A stretch of 64,000 bases of DNA from Asterias rubens (Eukaryota; Echinodermata; Asteroidea; Forcipulatida; Asteriidae): the NCBI RefSeq assembly GCF_902459465.1, contig NC_047072.1, positions 15,039,776-15,103,775 of the forward strand, read 5' to 3'. The notes below the pieces were generated by a model, which saw only the letters and a program-made list of their open reading frames with translations, did no database searches and was not told the DNA's origin. Position numbers and translations under genes: made by a program. Below, piece by piece: positions 24,891-37,500 of this stretch; within the stretch, counting starts at the first letter, position 1; every line of letters begins with the position of its first letter.

Positions 24891-27800
24891 TCATAACTCT
24901 TCCTTCCTCACAGCTTGGTCTGTCTCCATGTTACTCTTCCAATATTCCTCACTTTGCATCTCAGTCAATCTTGAAATTGTTCTCTCAAAGGCAAAGAGTT
25001 CTTCCTCACCAGTAAATATACTTGCTGATGAACTACTCACATCCTGTAAAGAAAGACAATTACAACTTGCTCTGGTCAATGGTTTAGACTGCAGATTTAA
25101 AGGGAGCCCTCTTGTGTTAGTTCTGATGCAAGATATTGTTGGAAAATTAATCTAAAGGGAGCCCTCTAGTGGAAAAGACAGTGAGACCCGCCTTAAAGGC
25201 ACTGGAGACCTTGGTAGTTTTCAAAGACTAGTATTCCCACTTTGTGTTTCTCAACATATACATAGAATAACAAATCTATGAAAATTTGAACTCAATAACT
25301 CAATAACGAAATAAAAAACACCCTTGTTGCTCCAATTTGGCTTCAGGCCTGAAGTCTTAATATTTGAGTGGGAAATTGCCATTTTCTCAAAAAACTACGT
25401 TACTTTAGAGGGAGGAGGCTACTTCTTCCTCCATCATCAGAGGGAGCTGTTTCTCACAATGTTTTTAAACTATCAACAGCTCTCCATTGCTCATTACCAT
25501 GTACGTTTTTATGATTGCAATTCTTTTAAGTAATTGCCAGTAGTGTCCAGTGCGTTTAAAAGAAGGATTTCCGACTACTCACCATACTTATATTGAGGTC
25601 ATCCATGAGCATCCTACGATCATCAATATCTCTTTGGGTCAATTTACTTGTTGCAAATAGTTGCTCTGGTTCTGCATCAGACGAACACACAAGTCTCACC
25701 TATGAAACAGAAAAACAAATGTTACAGGACTGAATTAACCTCGGGTTGAACAAATAAAAACTGACTCAAACAGGATTTGAACCAACAACCTCTGGTTGAA
25801 TGTGTTGGGGCTCCACCAACATAGCCACAATGGTGATCTCCCAAGATTTAATTTACATAATAATCTCCATTATTTGATCATTATCAGTTGCATTCCTTAT
25901 TAACAAAGTAATGAGTTAACGAATAAACACTATACCACAGGAACAACATCAGTCAATCTAAATTGTTAATAAAAAAGTTAGTAATGTTAATTACCTTGTT
26001 ATCGTAGAAGTTGTCAACCAATGTGATGAATCGTCTAGCAGCCGTCTTCATGGTGAGAGACATCTGGGGGATGTCTCGTATAAAGACTGTATCAAACTCA
26101 CGCCCAATAGCCAGGTAGTCACCTGCCCCCAACGGCTTTACACAGTGAAAAAACATAGTTTTCATTGTGAAGGTATCTTATAGTCGGATCCTATTTGCGG
26201 TCTGTTCCTCCTAATGATTTAAGCTACAGGACAAGGGTCTAGCATTGCTCTTGGTTGATCAGTCTAATAACTGAGAATCAACATTCTGACTAAGAAGCTT
26301 GCAGTCCATTTAATAACTATTTAGTTGCTATGACCACTGGTAGATTTGTGTACAGTACACACCCTAGCCATTATGCAAACCAATCTAATATCTTCTATAT
26401 TCAGAATTACTATCCAAAATCACTATGGTATTCAAATTCTAAATTTTCAGGCAATCTAATGGCCTTGTTGACAAAAGCAACTGCTAGATGCAACTATTTT
26501 TTATATTTCATCAATCTGAATCTTGATGCTCGAGTATGTAATGCTGGGTATATTCCTGTAAATGGACTATATTACTGCTTTTCCTGTTCAAAACCAACTC
26601 CCTACATTTCATTGTATCCACTCATTCAACAGGTCAAACTTATGTCTTCATTACAGTGTGCGTTTCTCATTATAACTTCAAATCTAGCCGTTTACATTAC
26701 ATTGCACCTGCTCCTTCAACAGGTCAAACCCATTCCTCGATTACAGGGTACCTTTTTTATACCTTCAATCTACTACTTTCCAGTGCATTGAGTCCAAACC
26801 TACATGTACATGTATTCCTTCATTGCAGAATACCTTTTCCTTAGTACCTTCCACTCTACCCCTTGACATTACATTGAACCTACTCCTTCATCAGGTCAAA
26901 CCCATTCCTCCATTACAGGGTACCTTTTTCATACCTTCAATCTACTACTTTCCAGTGCATTGAGTCCAAACCTACATGTACATGTATTCCTTCATTGCAG
27001 AATACCTTTTCCTTAGTACCTTCCACTCTACCCCTTGACATTACATTGAACCTACTCCTTCATCAGGTCAAACCCCATTCCTTCATTACAGGGTACCCTT
27101 TCCTTTGTTCCTTCAATCTACTACTTTTCAGTACATTTTGCCTACTCCTTCATCAGGTCAAACCTAATCCTTCGTAACAGTGACCTTTTCCATAATACCT
27201 TCAAATTTACTCCTTTTCAAAACTTACTCTTTCATTAATTGTACCCTTTCCTTTGTACCTTCAATATACTACTTTTCAGTACATTTTGCCTACTCCTTCA
27301 TCAGGTCAAACCTATTCCTTGATTTCATCGTACCTCTACCTTTATACCTTCAAATCTACTACTTTTACAGTTATTACTGTGTACCTTTTCCGCTTTATCT
27401 TGAACTTATTCCTTCATGGCACTGTTTTCTCCTCCCATATAACCTATTTCACTTTATATTACATCAAACTTATTCCTTCAGTAGTCTTCAAGACTGTGCA
27501 TTTTTATGGGGATTATATGACATTGCACCTCCTCAATGATTCCTTCATAACTAATGCACAATTACACAGACCAATTCCTCCATACAATCTAGCCCTTTTC
27601 TGGATTAACATCTGATCAATTTCACACAGGTAACATTGTAACCATTATGATTCGTACATTAATTATCATACATGTTTATATTCAAAAATATTCAGAACAC
27701 ATATCTGAACAATTAATAGAGCCAGTACACAAAATATACAAAATGCTTGTATAGAGTTTTCAGTCTCTTTTCTTAATAAACAATCTTACCTTTTCACATA

Positions 27801-30800
27801 GATCAGAGAATGAAAAGCTTGCAATTCTTCCACATGCTATCGGTATTTTCAATTCCCTGCCCATAAGATGGATGGTTCTACTATGTATAACTGAAACAAA
27901 GAGACAAGAAAACAAGATTTGGGGTCAATGCCAAAGATCTAAGACCAAACAGGAAGCTTAAATAACATACATCAGTACAGCACCAGTGTCCCTCAGGAAG
28001 CTTAAATAACATACATCAGTACAGCACCAGTGTCCCTCATTTTTGTGGCTCCATGGTCCTAAACATTGATAATAATATTACTAATTAGTTCTTATTTAGC
28101 GCATTTGACAAACCAATGCACTTTACATAAGTGCACTGGTAGTTGGACCAATAACATTCCTGTAATCTTTTTCAGCTCTCTGGAGAGTACATGTATACAG
28201 CCCTGGCTGCCGTGGTGATCAGAAGGCATTTTTAAACCGAGTATCAACCTCTACCATCGCAGGACCCATTTATACCCCTAGGAGAAGACACAAGTCTCAT
28301 GAGGGAGAATCAAACCCACACCCCAATGACTAACAATCACAACTTAAGTCCAGTGCGCTACACGACTTGGCCATGACACATCAACTATTGGTCTCATCAC
28401 TAGACTGTTTATTTTATTCCTTGAACCATCTCAGTTCCCTGTGGAGTCAAAGTCTGTGCTCATGCTGCCGAGTATGTGACAACAAATCACAGTCATAATC
28501 TGCCCTTATATGTACCCATTTACTCCTGGGTGGAAAGAAGAAATTGCAGTCAAATGTTTGTTCAGGGGACACAAGTATCATGACTTTAGTTCCATGAGCT
28601 CATATTGTCTGCCATGTCTTACCAGCATCCTCTTTCTGGGCCAAGCTGTCAAATATTCTCTCCATTTCTTCATCAGCATTGCACTTACTCTTCACAAAGA
28701 ATACTTGGCCTCTTTCAATAGCATCTAAAACACATAATCGATATACAATCTGTAAATACATTGTTATAATATGATCTGTCCTTTTCCTGCACGAAATTTC
28801 AAGAAATGTGTTTGCTTCTAACAAAAGCACTTCACTTTTACTTCTTAACATGTAGCTAATGGTATTAAGTTAAATGATGGTTTTTTCATTCATACATTAG
28901 CTTGGCTATAACTTGCCTAGACAATAGTAAAATGTTACTAAGGAAAAGCAACTTACCTAATTTTCTATAATCAATGCCAGAGTCTAGTTGAAGCTTATTA
29001 CAATGACGCTGAAAATAACAAAAGTACAGAAACTGATCAATGTATGTCTTGCATTGTGGCTGAGTGGTTTGGTGCACCGTCTCAAGTTCTGGGTTCGAAT
29101 CCCAGTTACGCCACTTGAATCCTTGGGCAAAACACCCAACTTACTTCTCATTGCCCAGGAGGAGGAAGTTGGGTTCATGAGACATGCATGCGAGGCTAGA
29201 GATTGTAGGTGTGTATGTTTAAGCAACCTGTCCACCCATTGGGCTGCCGGTGCTGCATATTCCAAAGGAGGAGTTGAGATGGTTTCAGGAATGTTTCAGG
29301 ATCAATGAATGGAGATCATAAAGCCATTGATACACTAATGCATGCGAGGCTAGAGATTGTAGGTGTGAATGTTTAAGCAACCTGTCCACCCATTGGGCTG
29401 CCGGTGCTGCATACTGCAAAGGAGGAATTGAGATGGTTTCAGGAATGTTTCAGGATCAATGAATGGAGATCATAAAGCCATTGATACACTAATGCATGCG
29501 AGGCTAGAGATTGTAGGTGTGAATGTTTAAGCAATCTGTCCACCCATTGGGCTGCCGGTGCTGCATACTTCAAAGGAGTTGAGATGGTTTCAGGAATGTT
29601 TCAGGATCAATGAATGGAGATCATAAAGCCATTGATACACTAATGCATGCGAGGCTAGAGATTGTAGGTGTGAATGTTTAAGCAATCTGTCCACCCATTG
29701 GGCTGCCGGTGCTGCATACTTCAAAGGAGTTGAGATGGTTTCAGGAATGTTTCATGTCAAAAAGAACAAAGTTGCATTTTCATACAATTGGCTATAAATC
29801 ACCTAAAATAGAAGGGTAAGCCTATCTTTTGATAGTGCAGCAAAATCATCAACTGTTTGATATTTATGATGAGTTTATCAACCCCCTCCTTCCTCATAGT
29901 GCTGACTTATTACCTTTAATATTTCAATAAAAGGAACAAAATTACTGCGTTGAAGTCCGTTCTTGTACAAGTCATCCGGCTCTCTGTTAGATGTTGCCAC
30001 AACAACAACTCCATTGTCAAACAACTCAGTAAACAGTCTCTTTAGGATCATGGCATCTGCTATATCAGTCACCTGCAAACATGGAGTGTACGAGATCTTT
30101 TATTAGAAAAAAGGTATCAGCGAATATTAATTCTTTTATTTATCACAACTTTACTTAAGAAAAATTTTGTATTACATACACAACAAAATGAGGTAATCAG
30201 CGACAAAATGAAAGTAACAAATCAATGTTTGGAGAAGTACACAAGTAAGCTCATGTAAAGAGCATTACAGATTAAATTTCAAATAATGCAATACATTTTG
30301 AGATCACAAGCAATAAATATGCAAGAGAGGAATGTCAACACATTCATCAAATGTGTAGGATAAAATTTGCAGTAGACTTATAGAGAAATGAAGGACATTG
30401 CACAAAATATACCAGTATTAGAAAGTTACCAATGGTCATAACTTTGAAAATCCATTGCAAAACACAACTCAATCATTCATGTTGCATGACAACATTCATC
30501 AAATATGTTTCTATATATTGTGAAAGAAAGCCAATAACAAATAATATTAAAAATACAAACACCATCAGTGTAACAAAATAAGAACAGCTGATGTATTCAA
30601 TGAAGGGAACAAAATACAATAAGTAAAATCAATACAGTTCCACAATCCACATCGCAATTAAATTCACGAAGGAGGGACAAAAATAATATTAAACAATGTA
30701 AACACATAATGTAATAACAGGAGACTTTTGATTGCTAGGTTGCAACAGACTTACCAGGTAAATTCATTTGCTTTTGTTGTTTAAAGCATGTTCACATTTC

Positions 30801-32849
30801 CAAGAACAAGGTATTTACCTGGCAAGTCTGCTGCCACCTAGAGTCCACAGAAGTTTCCCATTGAATGTTGTCTGTCATGTAAGAAGACCCGATAGCAATC
30901 AGAAACTGGATGTGTTCATCATGCTAAGCAAGCACATCTCAAAGTCAGTGGACACTTTTGGTAATTTCTCAAAATATTTATTAGCATAAAACCTTACTTG
31001 GTAACAAGTAATGGGGAGCTGTTGATGTGAAATGGCTCCCTCTGAAGTTAGAATTTGAGGTCTCGAAATCAAGTATCTGAAAGCCTGAAGTACTGAGTAT
31101 ACAGTGCTACACACATCGGTGTATATGGGTAAAACCAAAAATTAATATCTGAAAGCCAAAAATTTGATTAGACCACAGAAATAGATTTCGTGTGACAAGG
31201 GTGCTTTTTCTTTCATTATTATCTCGCAAGTTCAACGACCGATTGAGCTCAAATTTTCACAGGTTTGTTATTTTATGCATATGTTGAGATACACCAAGTG
31301 AGAAGACAAGTCTTTGACAATTACCAATAGTGTCCAGTGTCTTTAATTAACAGGGCATTTCACAAAGATTACCTGGTAGAAAAGGTCATACAAAAGTCTT
31401 ACCTGGAACTCATCAAAGCAGAGTAGCCATGTTTCACTACTGATATCCTTAGCTACAGGTGAGATAGGGTCAAAGGGACGAGGCTTGTGACTGTCATGAT
31501 TCCTGGGGATCTGTCTCTTCACTTCATGAATTCCTTGGAGGAGAAGATGTAAAATACTGGATGAACAATTTAGAGTAAAGATGGATTGCTCATCATGTGA
31601 CTGACCACTATCATTAATGAAACATGAATGCATGAAAGGCTATCATTGGCTGAGAGCTGCGTGCAGTGCGTACATGTATGCACTTTTCTATTGTTTATCA
31701 CCAAGTATGGCGATGGATGACGCTTAGTGCAACCCATATAAAACTACCGTTTGACTTCAAGAAATGTTTCATTTGGTTGAAAAATGGCATAAAGGTAAAC
31801 ACTTACAAATATCTGATGAAGTCACACTAATTTTGTACAAAAGAGTCAAGTCATTCCTTTCAAGATCGTTTTATGCTGAAGAAGAGAGTTACTTACTGGA
31901 ATGAACATCTAGCATGAAGGAGTTGAAGTGAGCCCTCTTCTTCCGGTCGACTTTTACATCTTGATAGAATAGGTCCATTAGCATCGTCTTGCCTGATCCT
32001 ACACTGCCATGCAGATATAAACCTTTGGGTCCAGCACCTGGAGCTTTTCCCAATAACTACAAAAACAAGACAAAGTATTGACATTTACTTTAATGAAGTT
32101 ACTTCCCTCGGTATCTGCTATTGATTGTCAATACTACACGGCAAACACAATATAATATTTCCTGTGTTTCTTATTACAGAGAAACAATTGGCCAAAATCC
32201 TTTACTTGAAAATTGATTTCCTACACAACAAAACATTGATATAACTATACATTTCTCAGCAATGAGGCTCCAAATGCTTCCTAAGTTGCTTATTGCAGGA
32301 TAAATATGTACCTTGTTGAAGAAGCCAGGCTCAGTTGGCCGATATCCTGATATCTTGTCAAATAAATCTTGTAGACTTTTGACTATCGTCCTCTGATGGT
32401 CATCATCATTGAGTTCACCTTGATGTATTAAGCTGTCATATGCAGACAGGGGACCTGGTCTTTCTTGTCTTTTCACACGGCTTGTCTTACTGCTTAGGTG
32501 CTGGGTGTACGTTATGTTTTCCGATGAGATTGTCTCACTGAAGTATGTGGATGCTGATCAAAAAGAAAAACAAGTAATATGAAAATTTCAAATATATACT
32601 GACATCCTATTGCTTTGTTATTATCAACAATCACATGAAATAGCTTGTTGGCTACTACAGGAAACTGAAAAACAATAATCAAGACTCACTAGCTGTTCTT
32701 GAAGAATTAGTTGTTGTACTTTTTAGTCGGCAACCAGTACAGATGCTTACAGTCCGATGTGGAAGCCTAGCTTTTTGAAACAATCCTCTGCACAGAACTG
32801 GAGAAGCTGAAGGCTGCAAGATCATAACTTCTTTAACGGCGTTGAGCAT
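24891..32849 (-). CDS. AFG1L: AFG1-like mitochondrial ATPase, complete
   Basis: AAA-family ATPase of the AFG1/LACE1 type, which acts in mitochondria in protein quality control and respiratory complex turnover. Coding exons, in order, are 32849-32690, 32553-32312, 32056-31897, 31533-31403, 30072-29914, 29008-28957, 28724-28623, 27890-27790, 26135-25995, 25699-25583 and 25043-24891. Junctions are GT/AG and the total is 1518 nt, 505 residues; the human protein is about 480. The first about 55 residues are basic and Ser/Thr-rich, fitting a mitochondrial presequence. Walker A is GSVGSGKT (about 151-158), Walker B LLCFDEFQ (224-231), and sensor 1 [11 protein letters not shown] (253-263). The C-terminal signature [20 protein letters not shown] is nearly identical to vertebrates. 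An in-frame TAG (32873-32871) fixes the start. The small exon 28724-28623, rich in charged residues, is the least conserved junction. Introns carry many repeats. Confidence 0.94.
25193..25559. mobile_element. TTAA-type MITE, family A, copy 3
   Basis: The ends TTAAAGGCACTGGAGAC and GTCCAGTGCGTTTAA keep the TTAA border on both sides. The interior matches family A (TCTCAACATATACATAGAATAA and so on). It lies in an AFG1L intron between the last two coding exons. Confidence 0.75.
25750..25845 (-). mobile_element. tRNA-derived SINE fragment
   Basis: Read on the minus strand, an A-box-like TGGCTATGTTGG (25827-25816) is followed by a perfect B-box GGTTCAAATCC (25783-25773). This is the spacing of an RNA polymerase III promoter in a tRNA-like head. 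No full cloverleaf is evident, so it is a SINE remnant rather than a tRNA gene. Confidence 0.55.
26560..27500. repeat. T/C-rich tandem array in AFG1L intron
   Basis: Degenerate units of about 85-90 bp carry the core CTCCTTCATCAGGTCAAACC. In the middle they form a higher-order 172-bp repeat: the block starting CATTGCAGAATACC occurs at 26821 and again at 26993 almost unchanged. Several open frames of 60-150 codons on the + strand are by-products of the stop-poor pyrimidine-rich unit. Confidence 0.8.
27951..28038. repeat. Perfect 44-bp tandem duplication
   Basis: Units 27951-27994 and 27995-28038 are identical. They lie in an AFG1L intron about 60 bp upstream (in gene orientation) of the acceptor at 27891. 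Confidence 0.9.
28062..28378 (-). mobile_element. tRNA-derived SINE
   Basis: On the minus strand an A-box TGGCCAAGTCG (28373-28363) and a B-box-like GGTTTGATTCTCC (28316-28304) head the element. The tail ends with GTCAAATGCGCTAAATAAGA and an AT-rich trinucleotide run. This is the layout of a tRNA-headed SINE. It is inserted in the same orientation as AFG1L, in an intron. Confidence 0.65.
29045..29337 (+). mobile_element. tRNA-derived SINE with perfect A and B boxes
   Basis: The A-box TGGCTGAGTGG (29057-29067) and B-box GGTTCGAATCC (29092-29102) both match the pol III consensus. The body runs to about 29337 and is antisense to AFG1L. A 106-codon frame across it is incidental. The 3' half is the first unit of the following tandem array. 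Confidence 0.75.
29184..29755 (+). repeat. Tandem array of SINE 3' half, about 150-bp units
   Basis: Units start at 29184, 29338, 29492 and 29643 (periods 154, 154 and 151; the last unit is partial, ending near 29755). They are well over 90% identical by eye and begin ATGCATGCGAGGCTAGAG. Units 3 and 4 share the same 3-bp deletion, so they are the most recent pair. Confidence 0.9.
30080..30930. other. AFG1L intron, AT-rich
   Basis: AT-rich intronic DNA. No repeat family or exon was recognised in it apart from the MITE that begins near 30939. Confidence 0.5.
30939..31346. mobile_element. TTAA-type MITE, family A, copy 4
   Basis: The left end reads AAAGTCAGTGGACAC and the right end GTGTCCAGTGTCTTTAA. 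The interior is in the opposite orientation to the copy at 23271. It is the AFG1L intronic insertion next to the Walker B exon. Confidence 0.75.
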
Positions 32850-33133
32850 ATTGACATCTGACTTCTTGCCCTATTCTTTTATTATGTTGCTACTGGATTG
32901 ATATTTACCCTCCACATATCCAAATTGTTCAGCAATACTAGCACTGTACAGGCTACCCCAATTAGCTTATACAACTAATCTCATCGGATGTTCATGTACC
33001 TGCAGGAAAGTTAAAAAGAAATTGCACAGTTGAATCAATAGTTTTATTTATTGTGTTGATGACATTGGTTCGTAGATTGCACAGTGTAAGTTTACACAAT
33101 ACTTTAACCACAACTGTCATCAGTGTAGAAAGA

Positions 33134-33225
33134 CCCAGTTACTCAGGCGCTGTACTTTCTTTTTCAAAATTGTTCACTACGACTGATATTGACAAATTAA
33201 ATAAAAAAGGAGTACAGCGGCCAAA
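33134..33225. mobile_element. Foldback element, short copy
   Basis: The left end GGCGCTGTACTTTC pairs with the right end GGAGTACAGCGGCC. The middle (TTGTTCACTACGACTGATA) matches the neighbouring element at 33281, so the two belong to one family. Confidence 0.6.
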
Positions 33226-33280
33226 TCACCAACAGCAGGAGCATAAACTGAAATTCTCCAGATAGGTGGGCTTCACTTAA

Positions 33281-33457
33281 AACCCAGCAACTTGGGCGCT
33301 GTACTCCTTTTTTCGAAATTTGTCATTTACGACGGATAACGACAAATTTCGAAAAAAGGAGTAATTTAATTATCGGTCTAATTAGTTACTGATAAAATAA
33401 GACCGATAATTTGACAAATTAAAAAAAAAGGAGTGCAGCGCCCCAGTTACTTGGTCT
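33281..33457. mobile_element. Foldback element, longer copy with nested palindrome
   Basis: The left end GGGCGCTGTACTCC pairs with the right end GGAGTGCAGCGCCCC. Inside, GAAATTTGTC/GACAAATTTC and ATTATCGGTC/GACCGATAAT form further inverted pairs. It has no ORF. Confidence 0.7.
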
Positions 33458-34532
33458 AGGCTTCACTCCTATCCGGAAAGGAAAAATCAGCTATGTTTCT
33501 ACAAAACTAAATCTTCCTTCCTGAACTCCATGGTGTTACTGAAAATTTGAAAGCTCAAAGTGTTATCATCTCTAGTGTTATTTACTTTTTATAAAGTATG
33601 ATGACTTTTGGGACAGTTGCTTAGTTACTTTAGTTAGATAGTAGTTTGCATAACCAGATAACTACTTCAGAACTAAAGCCAATTTCACATATTTAAAAAA
33701 AATAATTCATGAGTTAAGATGTAGGTCCCTTTGATTGAGTCATCAATCATGGAGTATGTAGAGAATTTTTGAATATTTTACAAAAATAAATATTATAATT
33801 ATAAGAAATATTCTTCCTCCATCCATGCTACGCAAGATAAGAACTTTATTATCCCACACTGGGGAAATTAAAAGCTTTAATCTTATTCATCCATGCTTTA
33901 ATTAACAACTTTTTAGTCAACTCAATTACAATGGCCATAAATCATGGGGAATGTCAATGGATGATGTAATTAGTAGTAACTATTAGTAGTAAATTACTAA
34001 TTGTAACAACACAAAACTTACAAACAACTAAACTTGACGTTTTCAATACATAGTAAAAGTAACACCTCACCTTTAGAGACTACTCTAACGAACAAAGCAT
34101 GGAAAATGCCTTGTTTATGAGTCACAAGTCTTCCAAAAAATACCACAAAAGATGCAGAAATGAAATAAACTATTCACCGGTACAGAAAATGGACACATTG
34201 CGGTAAAGCAAATGAAAGGTCAAAAGGTTGAACAACTTGAACCAGTCAACTTCTGAAAAGGGTTACTTTTTTGTAAATACATTTCAAAATGCATTACTTG
34301 TTTTATTCAAGCACACACAAAAAGTGAACAAATAAATCAATTTCTGATAAAAATATATTTCATAACATTGGTTTTAGTATTTTCATGGACATATCATTCG
34401 TTTACATCCATCCTGTTTCCCCTTTCTCATGTTATACTTTGACAAGACCCCTATGAGGAAAATGGAGAGCGCCGCTACTAAATTTTACGTTGCATTCAGC
34501 AAAAATAAGTTCATTGCACTTTAATTTTCAGC

Positions 34533-37500
34533 ATGGCGGACGAAAGTGAGAAGGCAGCAGCCGCAGCCGCAGCAAACGCCGATACACGGCGCCTTGGGGC
34601 GAAGAAACAAACCCTAGACGACGCGTATGCTGTACCAGCAAACTTCCTTGAGATAGATTTGTTAAATCCAGAGACACACGGTATCGCAAAGAAGAGATAT
34701 ACCGATTATGAAGTCCGGATGAAGGTGGGTGTTGTTTTCGTTTTTTAAGTCGTTGACTTTGACCAGGCAGTGCTGTGTGTACGAATCTCCGTCTGTACAA
34801 TGCAATAAGGGGGTGGTGCCCACTTTCCGGACGCCGCTATTGATTTCCACATTGCTTGAAGAATGAAGGAAGTTGATGGTGTGTTTACTGTTAGTTATCT
34901 AGATCATAGATGCATACAAACTAAATGCATTACTTTTACATTCAGTAAAACAGTTGTCAACCCATTTGTGTAGGCCTTTTCACTTTGTTTTGATCATTTT
35001 GATTGAGACAGCAAGATCTCAATCAACCTATTCTATTCAATCAAGTAAAATGTTGTTTTTTCTTTATATAAGTTATAACCAGCTCAAGTTTTATTGTTAT
35101 ACCTCAGTAACAAATTGTGAAGTTTTATTGGTCGAGAACCAATCACGTGATAAAATAAAACACAAAGATGCATGTTACATGGCTTGGGGAAGTGGGTAAA
35201 ATGAAAAGTGATGTACACCGGTGTACATTACTTGACACAGTTCCCACCGTTGGTCGATTTTCCAGCGCTGTGTATGAAACACCTGCGGGTTCGAGGGAAC
35301 AGTAAAGAATAGTTTCTGAACTGTTCGTCTGCTTATTAAACTATGCATACACCGTCCTAATAATGTTTAAAGATAACAACAGAACATGCAGAAGAGCTTT
35401 ATCCTTTACGTATAAATGATTTGTATTTTTGTATTTTTATGTGAATTGCCAAATAAATAATAATAATAATAATTATAAAAACAATGTTACTAACAAAAAT
35501 ATTGTTGCACGCTGTGACTGGGGTCCATGGGTTTTGTACATCCTCGGTGGCAAATATGGCACCCTCGGCTTTGCCTTGGGTGTCATTTGCCCCCTCCGGT
35601 GTACAAAACGCCAAGGATCCCATCACAGCGTGCAGCAATTGTATACTGAACGCCTTCAAGCCAGCATTCTTTTTACTTCTTATAAAATACCACCCCTTTG
35701 TGTACACGTGTAAGTTCATGTTTCCATTGTTCAGTGACTATTTATCATGGTTCAAAATTGACAAATATACACGAATCGTATCTTTTAGGAAAATTAATTA
35801 CATTTTAGGCAAACATGTCTTTATAACATGAACATTAAAACAATCTCCTTTTTCCCCACAGACTAACCTTCCTGTTTTCAAGCAGAAAGATTCCTCTGTT
35901 CGACGGAGATACAGTGATTTTGAGTGGCTCAGGAATGAGTTAGAAAGAGACAGCAAGGTGTGCCTTGTGTATTTCATTGAAGTAGCAGCTTAAAGGATTT
36001 GGGTACTCTTTGTAGGACACACAACTGCAATGTCCACAAGTTTACATAAAACTACATGATTTGAAGATAATGATGGTAGAAAGCTTCCCTTAAAATATTA
36101 GTTGCTGAGGTGCTGTAGTTTTTTAAATGACTAAAACAGGTCACAATATTTTAAAGCATGTACAATAAAAGGCAGTGGACACTGTTGGTAATTACTCAAA
36201 ATAATTATTAGCATAAAACCTTACTTGGTACATGTATAAAGTAATGGGGAGCTGTTGAAAGTATAAAACATTGTGAGAAACGGCTCCCTCAGAAGTAACG
36301 TAGTTTTTTAGAAAGAGGTAATTTTCCACAAATTTGATTTTGAGACCTCAGAATTAGATTTTGGGGTCTCAAAATCAAGCATATGAAAGCACACAACTTT
36401 GTTTGACAAGGGTGTTTTTTCTTTCATTATTATCTCGCAACTTTGACGACCAATTGAGTTAAAACTTTCACAGGTTTGTTATTTTATCGTATGTTGAGAT
36501 ACACAGTGCAAGTAAGAAGACTGGTCTTTGTCAATAACCAGTAGTGTCCAGTGTCCTAAACCAGTTATGGTAGTACCATTAAATACGTTTTACATGCTAA
36601 AAGGTGAGACAAAACTTATTTTCGTGACATTGTTTTTCTCATTTCTCACAAACCACAGCACCTCAGCAAGTAATATCTGAAGAGAAGCTTTCTACTACCA
36701 TTATCTTCATAACTGTTTAATGTAAATACGATGACATTGTGTTTTGTGTTACAAAAAGTACCCAGTTAAAACTGTCAAGTCCACTCTCTGGCTTGTTATC
36801 TGAACTTTTTAATAATAATAAAAATACTTGTATAGTGCACATAAGCGAAGTAAACAAAAAACAAATGAAAAGAAAACAAACACAACTATTAGTCCAACCC
36901 TGAGTATACAAAACAACTAGGTATCAACTGGGATTGCATTGCATTCATAATGACATCTACAAATCTATCCAAGCCTTTTTGTTGATGGAATTGAGGCTTG
37001 AGTTCCCACAATCAAATTGTTCAGTCACTTTTTCAAAGAAAGAACTGTAGTGTTTGCTCTTTTTCCCTTTGACTCTTCAATGTAGATGATTTTATTTCAA
37101 ATTTGAATTTAAAATGGCTCTGTTTCCTTTTTATAGATTGTAGTTCCACCATTACCAGGTAAAGCATTGAAGTTACAGTTGCCTTTTAGAAACGATGATG
37201 GTATTTTTGAAGATGGCTTCATTGAGAATCGACGTCAGGGCCTTGAGTCATTTATAAACAAGTAAGTACTTTAAATATCCTGTCATCAAAATAATAAGGG
37301 TTTTAATGATTTATGGAAATCACTTTTATCAACTTTGAGAGAGAGAGAGTTTGTGACAGTGTTAAACAGAATACTCCACACATTAGAATTAAGACTTGAC
37401 AGACAAGTTCAACCGTAGTTGTTTAGTTTTGAAGCACATACAGTGTATGCCTACAATTGTGTTCAAATAAAGGCAAAACATGGCAAATCTGCAGACAACT

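Larger units (their letters stand above)
32850..34532. promoter_or_regulatory. Shared AFG1L/SNX3 head-to-head promoter region
   Basis: The two start codons face away from each other across 1,683 bp, so both promoters must lie here unless there are distant 5' exons. An AG acceptor-like tract (TTAATTTTCAG) directly precedes the SNX3 ATG and could end a 5' UTR intron. The same head-to-head pair exists in vertebrates. Two inverted-repeat insertions occupy the AFG1L-proximal third. Confidence 0.55.

Noticed and set aside
26330-27615. Several + strand frames of 60-153 codons
   Set aside because: They arise from the stop-poor pyrimidine-rich tandem array and lie in an AFG1L intron.
28988-29308. Frames on both strands (93-106 codons) and an apparent tRNA gene
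   Set aside because: The A and B boxes belong to a SINE. The head does not give a convincing full cloverleaf and the element is followed by its repeat body.
34520-34531. Acceptor-like TTTTCAG directly before the SNX3 ATG as a certain 5' UTR intron
   Set aside because: It may be real, but an in-frame upstream stop and readable leader work equally well without an intron.
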